Shown: positions 46,803 through 55,648 of the stretch, piece by piece
Layout: every line of letters starts with the position of its first letter
How positions within the stretch are numbered: the first letter of the stretch is position 1
NCBI RefSeq assembly: GCF_001544555.2
Contig: NZ_FCOK02000008.1
Coordinates: 62,001-126,000, forward strand
Direction of reading: 5' to 3'
Length of the DNA: 64,000 nucleotides
Source: Caballeronia udeis
Lineage (GTDB): Bacteria > Pseudomonadota > Gammaproteobacteria > Burkholderiales > Burkholderiaceae
Program-made: the position numbers and the translations under genes
Notes under the pieces: model-generated
Databases searched by the model: none
What the model saw: the letters and a program-made list of their open reading frames with translations, nothing else
Told to the model about the DNA's origin: nothing

Positions 46803-47079
46803 GGGTGGTTCCTGGGCTTGCCAACAGTGCCGGGCGGGTGCGGGGCCCCAAGTCTATCGCTGCCCGGCGCGCGCGAGGCGTTATCCCTTCGCCCTTGGCG
46901 GGCATGCGAGCGGGGCTTTATCCGGGCGTTTTGCCGCCGGATAATTCCGGGTGGGAACCCGTGATCACCCCGGGCTGGATGGCCGGGCCTGGGATAATTG
47001 CTTCCTCGAAAGCAAGTTTTCGCGTAGATTTGCGACCGCGAAACAATTGTTACCCGGTAAAAGTAAGAGGAAACCATTC

Positions 47080-47595
47080 ATGACCATTGCCCGGCGAATC
47101 CGCGAAGTGTCCAAGTTGAGCGGCGATTTCCTGCTGCGTTCAGGCAAGCGCAGCAACACCTACTTCGACAAATATCGCTTCGAGTCCGATCCCGTATTGT
47201 TGAAAGCGATTGCGCAAGCGATGGTGCCCCTGATCCCCCCAGGTACCGAAATACTGGGCGGTCTCGAGATGGGCGGCATTCCGATCGTGACCATGCTCAG
47301 CCAGGTGACCGGCTTGCCGGCAGCGTATATCCGCAAGGAAGCGAAAGAGTACGGCACCTGCAAGTATGCGGAAGGCGCGGATCTGGCCGGCCGCAAGCTC
47401 GTGCTGGTCGAGGACATTGTGTCCAGCGGCGGCGCCATTTCCGACGCCGTGGCGAAACTGCGCGCTGACGGCGTGCCGGTCTCGCTGACGCTGTGTGTGA
47501 TCGACCGCGAAAGCGGTGGTAAGGAAATGCTTGCGGGAATCGGGATTGAATTGAAATCCCTCTACACCTTCTCGCAGATCGAAGCGGGTCAGTGA
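47080..47595 (+). CDS. pyrE: Short orotate phosphoribosyltransferase
   Basis: Start ATG with AGAGGAAA upstream; 171 aa. The family signs are SGDFLLRSGKRSNTYFDKYR, GGLEMGGIPIVTMLS, YIRKEAKEYGT and the PRPP loop VLVEDIVSSGGAISDAVAKL. It makes orotidine monophosphate from orotate and PRPP. It is shorter than the usual beta-proteobacterial PyrE (about 220 aa), so it is probably a paralogue of the housekeeping enzyme and could prefer a related base. It lies 88 bases before a VOC-family gene. Confidence 0.8.
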   Translation: MTIARRIREVSKLSGDFLLRSGKRSNTYFDKYRFESDPVLLKAIAQAMVPLIPPGTEILGGLEMGGIPIVTMLSQVTGLPAAYIRKEAKEYGTCKYAEGADLAGRKLVLVEDIVSSGGAISDAVAKLRADGVPVSLTLCVIDRESGGKEMLAGIGIELKSLYTFSQIEAGQ

Positions 47596-47683
47596 GCGAT
47601 CAGTGAGCACCAAGCATTGAGCAGTACTCCGCCCCAAGCACTCCACCCCTAGCTTCAATTCATCCATTCCTGAGCGGCCGAGC

Positions 47684-48079
47684 ATGCAGCTTCTTGATCA
47701 TGTTTCTATCGGTGTTCCCGATCTCGACATCGCCCGGCGTTTTTACGACGCGATCATGAGCACGCTCGGCGCAGCGAAGGTGTATGACTTGCCACACGCG
47801 CTGGGGTACGGCGAACGGTGCACCGCGCAGGACGCTGCATCGACCTATCTCGCGGTGTACCTGGATCAAAGCGTAATAGGCGACAACAAGCGGCACTGGT
47901 GTTTCAAGGCTGCGTCTCGTGCACAGGTCGACGCGTTCCACGCGGCTGGCGTTGCTGCCGGAGGCCGCTCGGACGGCGCCCCGGGGCTGCGATCTGACTA
48001 CCATCCAGGTTATTACGCCGCGTTCATCCTTGATCCGGCGGGCAATCGCGTTGAAGCGGTGTGCCACGTTATCGCCTGA
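47684..48079 (+). CDS. VOC-family (glyoxalase/bleomycin-resistance fold) protein
   Basis: A 131-aa single VOC module: LLDHVSIGVPDLDIARRFYD at the start with the first metal-ligand His in the first strand, HWCFKAASRAQVDAFHAAG in the middle, and GYYAAFILDPAGNRVEAVCH with the terminal Glu ligand. Substrate unknown; such proteins include lyases, dioxygenases and resistance proteins. It follows the phosphoribosyltransferase gene on the same strand and converges with the GH71-like gene. Confidence 0.85.
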   Translation: MQLLDHVSIGVPDLDIARRFYDAIMSTLGAAKVYDLPHALGYGERCTAQDAASTYLAVYLDQSVIGDNKRHWCFKAASRAQVDAFHAAGVAAGGRSDGAPGLRSDYHPGYYAAFILDPAGNRVEAVCHVIA

Positions 48080-48102
48080 CGGCTGGATTGCTCCAAGCCT
48101 CG

Positions 48103-49479
48103 CTAGGCGTCCGCACTACCCGAAAAATAGTTATAGGCGCCGGAAAAGTCGTCGGCGGTGATGGCTTGTTCGCCGGTTTTGTCTATAACGATCGTGCCCT
48201 GCCGCTGCAGTACAAAACGAGGCGTGCCGGCTCGGGCATCCGCGCTGAGATGTGTCACGCCCGCGGGCAGGTCGAAGCGCGTGGCAGAGCTCCGGACCGA
48301 CGCCAGCGACACGACGAGCACAGCCGGCGCTGTCAGGAACACCGATACATGAATCTGCGACGACAGCGGTTCGCTGGTGCGCGGTGGCGTGCTGGCATCG
48401 TGCGCGTCCGGCCAACGCTGATGATCCTGCCCGAGCGGATTCAACCGATAAAAATAGAACAGCCGATCCCGCGCGATGACAGGCTTGCTACCTGACTTGA
48501 ACCATTCGATGTAGTACTTACTCGCGTCGAGATAACCGGTATGCGAGAGGAGATCGCCGAAGCGGTCGTCATAGACATGAGCGCGGCCTGTGCCACCGAT
48601 GGGCGCGACATACGTGGATTCGGCCCAGTCATTCCAGGTCACGATCTGCACCCATGCCACGCCGGATGTGATCGCCGCTTCCCATTCGGCCGCCATGCCG
48701 CAGAAACCGCTGGTTTCGAACGCGCGATAGTTGCTGCCCGCCCGCAGCCCGCGATAATACGGCGTGACCGGCGCCATGAATACTTTGCCCCGGGCCTTGA
48801 ATTCCGCGCTGAGCGCTTCAGTGGACTTCGCGATCAGGTTTGGCGCACCCGCCGCGCCAAAGTAGAAATAACCATCAGCAGTACCAAGCTGTTCTGCGAT
48901 CTGAGCGGCTTCGCGCGCGGAAATCTGGCGCTCGCCCGAGGACGGGAAAAAGTGTGGCACGAAGAACGCGCCTAGCCGGGCCGCTTCGCGCACGAGTGCC
49001 GCGCCATGGGTGTAATCCTTGCCTCCCGCGGCATAGGCGGACAGAACGGGCTTGTTATCAACGCACAATTGCGCCTTGAGACCGCGCGTAGTGGCGACTA
49101 TGTCCTCGATTTCGTCTTGCGCCCGGCCGTCGGCGGAGACGAACAGCTTGAAGTCGAGGTCGAGACGCGCGGCTGCGTCGTACAGGCGCAGCACGCGTTG
49201 TTTATAGTGCGGCTCGTTGCGGTCCCAACCGCCGCAATTGAGTGCGAAGCCGTCGATGCCGCGCGCGTGCGCATCGCGGCATTCCGCCTCATAAGCGGCG
49301 ACCGTTGCATGCGGACCACCGCGCGGCCACGCGACCATGTAGTGGGCGAAGACGCGTTTGCGCAAACGCCCTGTGGCACGTGGCGGTACGGCGGCGTGAA
49401 CGCTGAGGGGATCAGCGCAGGACAACGACAAGCAGGCAAGTACCAAGCGACGGCGGCCCGGGATCGGACGTGATGGCAT
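48103..49479 (-). CDS. GH71-like secreted glycoside hydrolase
   Basis: The start at 49479 (MPSRPIPGRRRLVLACLSLS) gives 458 aa with a signal peptide (cleaved near VHA). The mature N-terminus KRVFAHYMVAWPRGGPH, GIDGFALNCGGWD, and the later WVQIVTWNDWAESTYV are the hallmarks of GH71-type alpha-1,3-glucanases (TIM barrel, about 40-360); a C-terminal beta domain follows. The family is best known from fungi, with scattered bacteria. The natural substrate could be fungal cell-wall alpha-glucan. The gene is convergent with the VOC gene and has no obvious partner. Confidence 0.75.
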   Translation of the reverse strand: MPSRPIPGRRRLVLACLSLSCADPLSVHAAVPPRATGRLRKRVFAHYMVAWPRGGPHATVAAYEAECRDAHARGIDGFALNCGGWDRNEPHYKQRVLRLYDAAARLDLDFKLFVSADGRAQDEIEDIVATTRGLKAQLCVDNKPVLSAYAAGGKDYTHGAALVREAARLGAFFVPHFFPSSGERQISAREAAQIAEQLGTADGYFYFGAAGAPNLIAKSTEALSAEFKARGKVFMAPVTPYYRGLRAGSNYRAFETSGFCGMAAEWEAAITSGVAWVQIVTWNDWAESTYVAPIGGTGRAHVYDDRFGDLLSHTGYLDASKYYIEWFKSGSKPVIARDRLFYFYRLNPLGQDHQRWPDAHDASTPPRTSEPLSSQIHVSVFLTAPAVLVVSLASVRSSATRFDLPAGVTHLSADARAGTPRFVLQRQGTIVIDKTGEQAITADDFSGAYNYFSGSADA

Positions 49480-49692
49480 GAAGGGCAGGCTCAAAAGAGT
49501 GTCTGCTCCGATAGTAGCCGGATCATGAGGACTACATGTGGAAGTCAGACACGCCGATGACTTGCCCGAAACCAACCGCGAGAGTGTGAATGCGAACGCG
49601 CAGGCTCCGGGTTCACTCCGCTGCGCCGGCGTTTGCAATCCCAAAGATTGGTGCGCTTTATGTTGCCGACGGTGGAACCACCGGTGTTGTTG

Positions 49693-49917
49693 CTATTGCG
49701 TCGGGTCGGTGTCAGTCGAAATCTGCTGGTGCCGATGCCCCCGACCCTTTCCGGTCGCGGCCGGGGCGCTGGCTTCAACGGGCGGCGCCGGCGGGTGATT
49801 GATGTACTGGAAGTTCTGCGCGATAGCCGAGTTAGCGACCTCCGGGCTCGACTGTGCATAAGTTGAAGAAACGAATAGCAGGCACGTGACGGCCGGCGTG
49901 AACAGGATACGGTTCAT
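49693..49917 (-). CDS. Small secreted protein (74 aa)
   Basis: Starts MNRILFTPAVTCLLFVSSTY, a clear signal peptide (cleaved near TYA-QSS), followed by a Pro/Ala-rich, His-rich low-complexity tail (PPAPPVEASAPAATGKGRGH). No domain is recognised. A terminator for an upstream transcript lies 33 bases before the start, so this gene needs its own promoter in that short gap or depends on read-through. Confidence 0.55.
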   Translation of the reverse strand: MNRILFTPAVTCLLFVSSTYAQSSPEVANSAIAQNFQYINHPPAPPVEASAPAATGKGRGHRHQQISTDTDPTQ

Positions 49918-49941
49918 TGGAGACTCGTTTGTTCGTGAAGA

Positions 49942-49971
49942 AAAAAAACGGCCCGCCCAGAAGGGCGGGCC
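49942..49971 (-). terminator. Rho-independent terminator of a minus-strand small gene
   Basis: Read on the minus strand: GGCCCGCCC, loop TTCT, GGGCGGGCC, then G and eight T. It begins 22 bases after the stop of the 30-codon cysteine-rich ORF at 49994-50086 and would end its transcript. Confidence 0.85.
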
Positions 49972-49993
49972 AAGCTGCAGTCACTTGCATCAC

Positions 49994-50086
49994 TCACAAC
50001 CGCGTCTTGGGAGAAGACGCATGATTAGTGTATGCCGTGCAAGCTTCCAGTGCGTTGCAAGACTGCTTACATGCGTTACATCGCAT
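49994..50086 (-). CDS. Four-cysteine miniprotein (30 aa)
   Basis: A 30-codon frame reading MRCNACKQSCNALEACTAYT then NHASSPKTRL. It has a clear Shine-Dalgarno (AGGGAG, eight bases before the ATG), its stop is followed 22 bases on by a strong rho-independent terminator, and an inner hairpin (GCGTCTT / AAGACGC) overlaps its 3' end. Cysteines at 3, 6, 10 and 16 are spaced like a metal-binding or disulfide knot. No family is recognised. The alternative is a small RNA with a chance ORF. The upstream promoter is not obvious. Confidence 0.5.
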   Translation of the reverse strand: MRCNACKQSCNALEACTAYTNHASSPKTRL

Positions 50087-50579
50087 GACAAACGCTCCCT
50101 GAAAACAGCGGGAACAAACCTTGCATACGCTTGACCCACGCTGCATGGCGGAACCTGGCATGCAGCGCGATGAATGAACGGCATGTGACGCCCCGATAAA
50201 TTACAAAATGCCGACGTTGCAATCGTATTGACTGAAATATTCATCAGGCACAATCCGTGTTCTGATTTGCGCCTTGCTTTACAGCCAGATTCATCGCTTG
50301 ATTAACGTTAACCCCCCATCACTTTTACGCAAAAAAAGTCAGAAAAGTTGTTATCCAATCCGCATCCGTTGCGTTAACAGAAATGTAGGGTGAACAACCA
50401 TCGACCGGCGGGAACCTCCTGGGGCGCTTGACAGACGACATGACCAACCGCTAATGACGGGGTTGAAGTGTGTTGTTGAACTCGTCCGCCGATGTCGGCG
50501 TCTGTACCGCCTGTGCATGAATGACTCGCTATGTGAAGCCATTTCACTTTTTCCCCGCCTTACACTTATGGAAAACACC
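50087..50579. other. AT-rich intergenic region
   Basis: Holds no supported ORF. Noteworthy are the 10-bp palindrome TTAACGTTAA at 50302-50311 and AT-rich DNA from 50217 to 50400, probably the divergent control region of the miniprotein (minus) and the HHHH-motif gene (plus). Confidence 0.4.
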
Positions 50580-50714
50580 ATGAAGAAAATTGCCATCGCC
50601 CTTGCTCTTGCCGCCACGACGCTCTGCGTTATCACTCCGGCCTCCGCCCAGTCGCACCATCGTGAGTGCCACAAAGTGAAGGTGCATCATCATTGGGAAA
50701 AGCGCTGCCATTAA
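50580..50714 (+). CDS. HHHH-motif small secreted protein (44 aa)
   Basis: The start at 50580 (MKKIAIALALAATTLCVITP) gives a signal peptide cleaved near ASA, followed by only about 20 residues: QSHHRECHKVKVHHHWEKRC and His. Such His/Cys-rich tiny exported proteins are widespread in Burkholderiaceae and may bind metals. A longer start at 50568 is possible. Confidence 0.7.
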   Translation: MKKIAIALALAATTLCVITPASAQSHHRECHKVKVHHHWEKRCH

Positions 50715-50824
50715 TTGCCGGAGCTTGCGGTTGATCGATGTGCCGGCTCGGCATCGATGGGCGGTTGGACCCAAGGCATCAACAGTATCTGCAGCAGCTT
50801 CAGTAGCGTCATTAAGCAGTCTTT

Positions 50825-50860
50825 GAAAAAGCCGTTCCGCATTTCACCGGAACGGCTTTT
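50825..50860. terminator. Strong rho-independent terminator
   Basis: Perfect 14-bp stem AAAAAGCCGTTCCG / CGGAACGGCTTTTT with an 8-base loop and T-run on the plus strand; 110 bases after the HHHH-motif gene and probably its terminator. The region 50715-51217 holds no other supported element. Confidence 0.85.
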
Positions 50861-51217
50861 TCACATCCGGCATTTCACCGCGCGACGACTACCCCGGGCG
50901 CTGTTGTATTCCAATGACAGGGTTGACGGGCAAGCGCGTACCCATAGAAGAAAGATCGTCGCGTGACGGCCCGGAACGCATAGAATAATTGCATGACGAA
51001 TGGGCGCCGAGGGAGGCGCTCAGGACCGGGAGCAAAAAGGCAAGTCGAAAGGTGGGACGCGCACGCAAGGCAATGACGGACTGCATGGGTGATTGCGGCT
51101 TTAGGAGAACCGTTTCCTGCGGGCGGGAGGGTTGGATCGGCGAAGTGCGAACACGCGCAGGCCGGCTCGGATCTGACAAGCGCCAGACAATGGCGCCTTA
51201 TCGTTGGAAGCCTTCGA

Positions 51218-52750
51218 ATGTTAAAAAGACCGACTATTTTCTTTCGGCTAAGAGCGGCTTTAGCGCGCCATCCGAATGCAATAGTTCTAGGCAGCATTGT
51301 TTTCTCGGTGATCGTGTTCGGGTTCGCCCTCGCTGTTCTGGTGCAGGCGCATCAGGATACGACCGCTCGCGCGATCGAGAATGCGGACAACCTGGCGCGC
51401 GTCATTGAACATGACATCACGTACACCGCCCAACTGACGGACCTCTCCATCCGGGCGGCCGTGGACGGCGCACAGGACGCAGACGTCATGCGGCTGCCGG
51501 ACCGCCTGAGGCGCGAACTTCTGTTCGACAGATCCACTACCGCCAGCCAGTACATAGGTTCATTGTTGTGCCTTGATTCGCAGGGCAAGATCATTGTGGA
51601 CTCCACGAGCGCGATTCCACGCAGGGTCGACCTGGCCGACCGGGAGTGGTTCGTCGTTCATCGCGACAATCCGAACCTCGGGCTGTTCATCAGCCGTCCG
51701 TTGCATTCGCGCCTGGTTCCCGGCGAAGTCGATCTCATGTTCAGCCGGCGGGTGAATCATCCCGACGGCTCGTTCGCCGGCGTCGTGGTGGCAGCCTTCC
51801 GGCTCGACTATTTCCAGAACTTGCTGTCGGGAGTCCGGCTTGGCCCCGGGGGCGTCATCACGCTCTTGCAGGACGACGGCCACGTGATCCTACGTTATCC
51901 GAACGATGGAAGCGCGGTCGACGAAAACTTCGCCGGACGAAAAAACTTCGAGCGCTTCAAAGAGACGCATGAGACGTCATTCATTAGCGTGTCCGGAGAA
52001 GACGGGGAAGAGCGGCTCTATAACTTTCGCACGTTAGACAAGCTGAAGATGATCGTGATCATTGCGCCCGCGGCCCGCTACGTGTTCGCGGACTGGACCA
52101 GCCGGGCCTGGTATATCGGCATTGTCACCGCGCTGCTGATTGTGGGCCTGTTGTTCGCGGCACAGCTTCTCTCAGTGGAATTCCGGCACCGCCTGGAAGT
52201 GGAGGAGCACTTGCGCAACATGACGCGTATTGACGGCCTGACGGGCCTGAGCAACCGGCGCAGTCTCGACGACCGCCTCATGCTTGAATGGAATCGTTCA
52301 AAGCGCTCGGGAAAACCACTGGCGCTTTTGTTCGTGGATATCGACCGGTTTAAAAATTACAACGACACGTACGGCCATCAGGCCGGTGACGACGCGCTGA
52401 CCGCGGTGGCACAGGCGATTGCGCGAAACAGTCAGCGGCCGGGCGACGTTGCTGCGCGCTTCGGAGGGGAGGAGTTTGTGGTGGTATTGCCGGAGACGGA
52501 CCGCGCGTCGGCGGCTCTGGTTGCCGCCGCCATTCATGCGGCTGTCCGCGGTCTCGCGATCGAGCACAACGGCAGCGAGCATGGGGTCATCACGGTGAGC
52601 ATCGGCGTGGCCTGTACCGACACCGAAGAGGTGGCCGACCCGCTTGCGCTGATCAAGGTGGCCGACCAGGCTGTGTATCGGGCGAAGGCTTCGGGCAGAA
52701 ACCAGACGAGCATGGCCGAGCCATTCGACGGAGCGGCCGTCACGACCTAG
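51218..52750 (+). CDS. Diguanylate cyclase with periplasmic dCache sensor
   Basis: The ATG at 51218 (MLKRPTIFFRLRAALARHPN) gives 510 aa. A first membrane span lies at about 21-42, a double-Cache-type periplasmic sensor at about 45-300 (LLCLDSQGKIIVDS, DREWFVVHRDNP, LFISRPLHSR), a second span at about 306-328, then a GGDEF domain with GGEEF at 416-420 and an inhibitory I-site RPGD at 407-410. It should make c-di-GMP from two GTP, with product inhibition. The dCache ligand is unknown. Its product could activate PelD. Confidence 0.93.
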   Translation: MLKRPTIFFRLRAALARHPNAIVLGSIVFSVIVFGFALAVLVQAHQDTTARAIENADNLARVIEHDITYTAQLTDLSIRAAVDGAQDADVMRLPDRLRRELLFDRSTTASQYIGSLLCLDSQGKIIVDSTSAIPRRVDLADREWFVVHRDNPNLGLFISRPLHSRLVPGEVDLMFSRRVNHPDGSFAGVVVAAFRLDYFQNLLSGVRLGPGGVITLLQDDGHVILRYPNDGSAVDENFAGRKNFERFKETHETSFISVSGEDGEERLYNFRTLDKLKMIVIIAPAARYVFADWTSRAWYIGIVTALLIVGLLFAAQLLSVEFRHRLEVEEHLRNMTRIDGLTGLSNRRSLDDRLMLEWNRSKRSGKPLALLFVDIDRFKNYNDTYGHQAGDDALTAVAQAIARNSQRPGDVAARFGGEEFVVVLPETDRASAALVAAAIHAAVRGLAIEHNGSEHGVITVSIGVACTDTEEVADPLALIKVADQAVYRAKASGRNQTSMAEPFDGAAVTT

Positions 52751-52895
52751 CCTGGGTTTGGACGCTCCCGGCTTGTCGCAAGACAGCTCGCTACACGAAT
52801 GCACCCTGACGTTCGTTCAGCGAGTTCCGATCGAAGAGGCCAGGGCGATGATGGGGTCCATGCCTTGCTGCCGGCAACGTCCTTCAAACGCGCAC

Positions 52896-52959
52896 GCTCA
52901 GGCGGCGAGCTCAGGCGGCGAGCTCAGGCGGCGAGCTCAGGCGGCGAGCTCAGGCGGCG
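52896..52959 (+). repeat. 13-bp tandem repeat, almost five copies
   Basis: Four exact copies of GCTCAGGCGGCGA plus a 12-base partial copy. The last copy provides the stop codon of the minus-strand His/Ala-rich gene that ends at 52950. Confidence 0.85.
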
Positions 52960-53420
52960 CCACTCACCGGACTTTTCTCACGCGCGGCTGTTACATGCTG
53001 CCTGGCCGCCTCGTTGCCATGGGCTAACGCGCGTACGGCAAGGGAAAACGCCAACTGGGTGTCGTGGGCGACAGCGCTGCGGTCGTCGTCGAAGAGTTTG
53101 GCTGCGTGGCGCAAATGCTGCGCCGCTTGGCCATGGAGTTCGGCCGCTGTTGCGTGATGCTGCGCTGCGGTCGTGTTGTCGCCTGAACCCGATGGCGGTG
53201 GCAATACGGTCGACGCACCGGCGTTGTGTTTGACGACGCTGTTGGCTTCGTCTATGGCGTGAAGCGCGTGGCCGTGCGCCATGACCGCCTGGTGGGCGGC
53301 GTGGTCGTGGTCTTTGCCTGCTTCGAAATGATGTGACGCCTCGCGGTGAAATCGCGCGGCCTGCTCGTGATGCGATGCTGCGGCTTCGAGATGTCCCTTT
53401 TTACTTTGTTTTGTGTTCAT
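52950..53420 (-). CDS. His/Ala-rich helical protein (156 aa)
   Basis: The start at 53420 has a strong AGGAGGAG site. The product (MNTKQSKKGHLEAAASHHEQ) is a series of helical repeats spaced HH-EQAA-FH-EA-HH, with many His and Ala residues; it probably forms a long helical bundle. I recall no named family beyond similar hypothetical proteins in Burkholderiaceae. Its C-terminus ends inside the 13-bp repeat tract, where an additional or lost repeat unit would shift the frame. Confidence 0.75.
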   Translation of the reverse strand: MNTKQSKKGHLEAAASHHEQAARFHREASHHFEAGKDHDHAAHQAVMAHGHALHAIDEANSVVKHNAGASTVLPPPSGSGDNTTAAQHHATAAELHGQAAQHLRHAAKLFDDDRSAVAHDTQLAFSLAVRALAHGNEAARQHVTAAREKSPVSGAA

Positions 53421-53599
53421 GGCTGCTCCTCCTGTACAACGTGTCCGACTTCGACGTTTGACCCGTCGCGTAAGGCATGCAACCAGCATGCAACCGCCAT
53501 GCAACCGCTACGCGCCGGGCCGAAACCTATCCAATGAATTTACGCCTCTTCGGTCCCCGGAGGTTTTTTTTCGGCAGGCCGGCCGTCATCGGACAGTTG

Positions 53600-54892
53600 T
53601 CAGGAAAGCGCATCCAGCAAGCCATACCACGCCACTCCCGCGCTGATATACACACGCTGCAGCGCATGAAAAGGGATCGGCTTGATCGACGTGGGCGGCA
53701 GCGGCAGCCCCTGTGCCGCGCCGCTCATGAATGCGGCGAGGTGCTTGCCCAGGGTTGTCGCCATGGCGATGCCGCGCCCGTTGTAGCCCAGCGCGATCGT
53801 CAAGCCCTCGGCAGGCGTGTGCACATGCGGCAGGAAGTCCCGCGTAATGGCGATGCGTCCCGCCCATCGGTATTCATATTCGATACCTTCGAGTTGCGGA
53901 TACATCAACCGCGCTGCGCGTTCAAGATGCGCCCAATCGGCGACGGCACGCGGATCGCGGAAGGGACCACGGCCGCCTATCAGCAAGCGGCCGGCGGCGT
54001 CCTTGCGGAAGTACAGCAACAGCCGCCGCGAGTCCGACGCAACTTCGCGTCCGGGCAGCACGGTCGCTAAAATATCGCCGGGCAAAGGCCGGGTGGCGAC
54101 GATAAAACTGTTCGCCGCTATCACCGATTGCTCGAGGCCGGGCCAAAGCGAATCGGTATAACCGTTGGTCGCGAGCAGCACCTGTTTTGCATCGACCACC
54201 GTACCGCCCGCGCATTGCACGCGCCAGCCGTCGGAACTCCGTTCGAGCGCGGCGGCACGGGTTGCACCGTGAATCGCGACACCCGCGGCCTGCGCCGCGC
54301 GCGCCAGTCCACGCGCATAACTCAGGGGCTGCACGCTGCCCGCGCGTTTGTCGATCCAGCCGCCCACGAATGTTTCGGTGCCGAGCCGCTTCGCAACCTG
54401 CGAGCGGTCGAGTAGTTCTACCGGCGCACCACGCGCTTCCCACTGCCTTGCACGGGCGTGCAGCGTGCCGAGCAGCTTGTTCGAATGCGTGGGCTGGATC
54501 CAGCCATTGCGGGTGGCGTCGCATTGGATGTGATGACGATCGATCAGGTCGAAGACCGTGTCCGCGGCACTCCCGGCAATCTGCGCGAGGGCTTCGCCAT
54601 CGCGCGGACCATAGCGCCGGATGAGCTCATCCGGATCGTATTTCAGGCCGGGAATCACCTGGCCGCCGTTGCGGCCGGACGCGCCCCAGCCCGGTTCGTT
54701 GGCATCGATCACGCAGACTTTCAGACCTTGCCCGGCAAGATGCAAGGCGGTCGACAGGCCGGTATAACCCGCCCCTACGATCAGCACATTGGTCTTGATG
54801 GACGTGTCGAGCGGCGGGGTATCGACGGCCGGTTCCGCCGTCGCGGCCCAGAGAGAAGGCGGCAACGGTTGTGCAACTTCAACGAGGCTCAT
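53600..54892 (-). CDS. FAD-dependent amine/amino-acid oxidoreductase (PuuB/DadA-like)
   Basis: The 430-aa protein is a DAO-fold flavoenzyme: VLIVGAGYTGLSTALHLAGQ (FAD site, about 35-54), GWGASGRNGGQVIPGLKYDP typical of the gamma-glutamylputrescine oxidase subgroup, and C-terminal GRIAITRDFLPHVH, GYNGRGIAMATTLGK. It probably oxidises an amine or amino acid. It starts nine bases after the ABC ATPase gene, so the imported amino acid or amine is likely its substrate. Confidence 0.88.
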   Translation of the reverse strand: MSLVEVAQPLPPSLWAATAEPAVDTPPLDTSIKTNVLIVGAGYTGLSTALHLAGQGLKVCVIDANEPGWGASGRNGGQVIPGLKYDPDELIRRYGPRDGEALAQIAGSAADTVFDLIDRHHIQCDATRNGWIQPTHSNKLLGTLHARARQWEARGAPVELLDRSQVAKRLGTETFVGGWIDKRAGSVQPLSYARGLARAAQAAGVAIHGATRAAALERSSDGWRVQCAGGTVVDAKQVLLATNGYTDSLWPGLEQSVIAANSFIVATRPLPGDILATVLPGREVASDSRRLLLYFRKDAAGRLLIGGRGPFRDPRAVADWAHLERAARLMYPQLEGIEYEYRWAGRIAITRDFLPHVHTPAEGLTIALGYNGRGIAMATTLGKHLAAFMSGAAQGLPLPPTSIKPIPFHALQRVYISAGVAWYGLLDALS

Positions 54893-54901
54893 GTTGGATA
54901 T

Positions 54902-55648
54902 TCAGGTTGAAGGCGCGTCGGTGGAAGTGAGCACCCGGCGCAGGAAATCGCGCGTGCGGGGATGTTGCGGACGTTCGAGCAGATCGGCTGCGGCGCCTTC
55001 TTCGCAGATCGTGCCGTCATAAAGAAAACACACCCTGTCCGCCACTTCGCGCGCAAAACTCATTTCGTGCGTGACGACAATCATCGTCATGCCGTCATAG
55101 GCGAGCTGGCGCATCACGTTCAGGACTTCACCAACCAGCTCGGGGTCGAGCGCGGACGTTGGCTCGTCGAACAAGATCGCCTTGGGCTCCATGGCCAGCG
55201 CCCGGGCAATCGCCACGCGCTGCTGCTGGCCGCCCGACAATTCCGACGGATAAGCATCCATGCGATGCCCGAGCCCGACCTTGTCGAGCAGATGACGCGC
55301 TTTTTCCCGCGCTTGCGCACGGGCTTCTTTCTTGACGAACACCGGACCCTCGCAGACATTCTCCAGCGCGGTGCGGTGCGGAAAAAGGTTGAAGCGCTGG
55401 AACACCATGCCCACCTGCATGCGCAGCTCGTGAATGTGATTCGAGCGGGCGTCGACTATACGGCCATCCACGGTGATGGTGCCGGCGTCATGCTTTTCCA
55501 GTCCGTTGACGCAACGCAGGAGCGTTGATTTACCCGAGCCGGACGGGCCGATCAGGCAAACCACCTGACCCGCTTCAACGGTAAGGCTGACGCCCTTCAG
55601 CACTTCCTGGTCGTGAAAGCGTTTATGAATCGAGTCGACCTTGATCAT
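54902..55648 (-). CDS. Amino-acid ABC transporter ATP-binding protein
   Basis: A 248-aa ATPase of the GlnQ/HisP class with Walker [14 protein letters not shown] (about 34-46), Q-loop region [17 protein letters not shown], signature [15 protein letters not shown] and Walker [17 protein letters not shown]. It overlaps the permease gene by four bases (ATGA) and powers import of a polar amino acid. Confidence 0.93.
   Translation of the reverse strand: MIKVDSIHKRFHDQEVLKGVSLTVEAGQVVCLIGPSGSGKSTLLRCVNGLEKHDAGTITVDGRIVDARSNHIHELRMQVGMVFQRFNLFPHRTALENVCEGPVFVKKEARAQAREKARHLLDKVGLGHRMDAYPSELSGGQQQRVAIARALAMEPKAILFDEPTSALDPELVGEVLNVMRQLAYDGMTMIVVTHEMSFAREVADRVCFLYDGTICEEGAAADLLERPQHPRTRDFLRRVLTSTDAPST

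Noticed and set aside
52861..52960. Tandem repeats considered as a CRISPR array
   Set aside because: The units are 13 bp and directly adjacent with no unique spacers; this is a simple tandem repeat.
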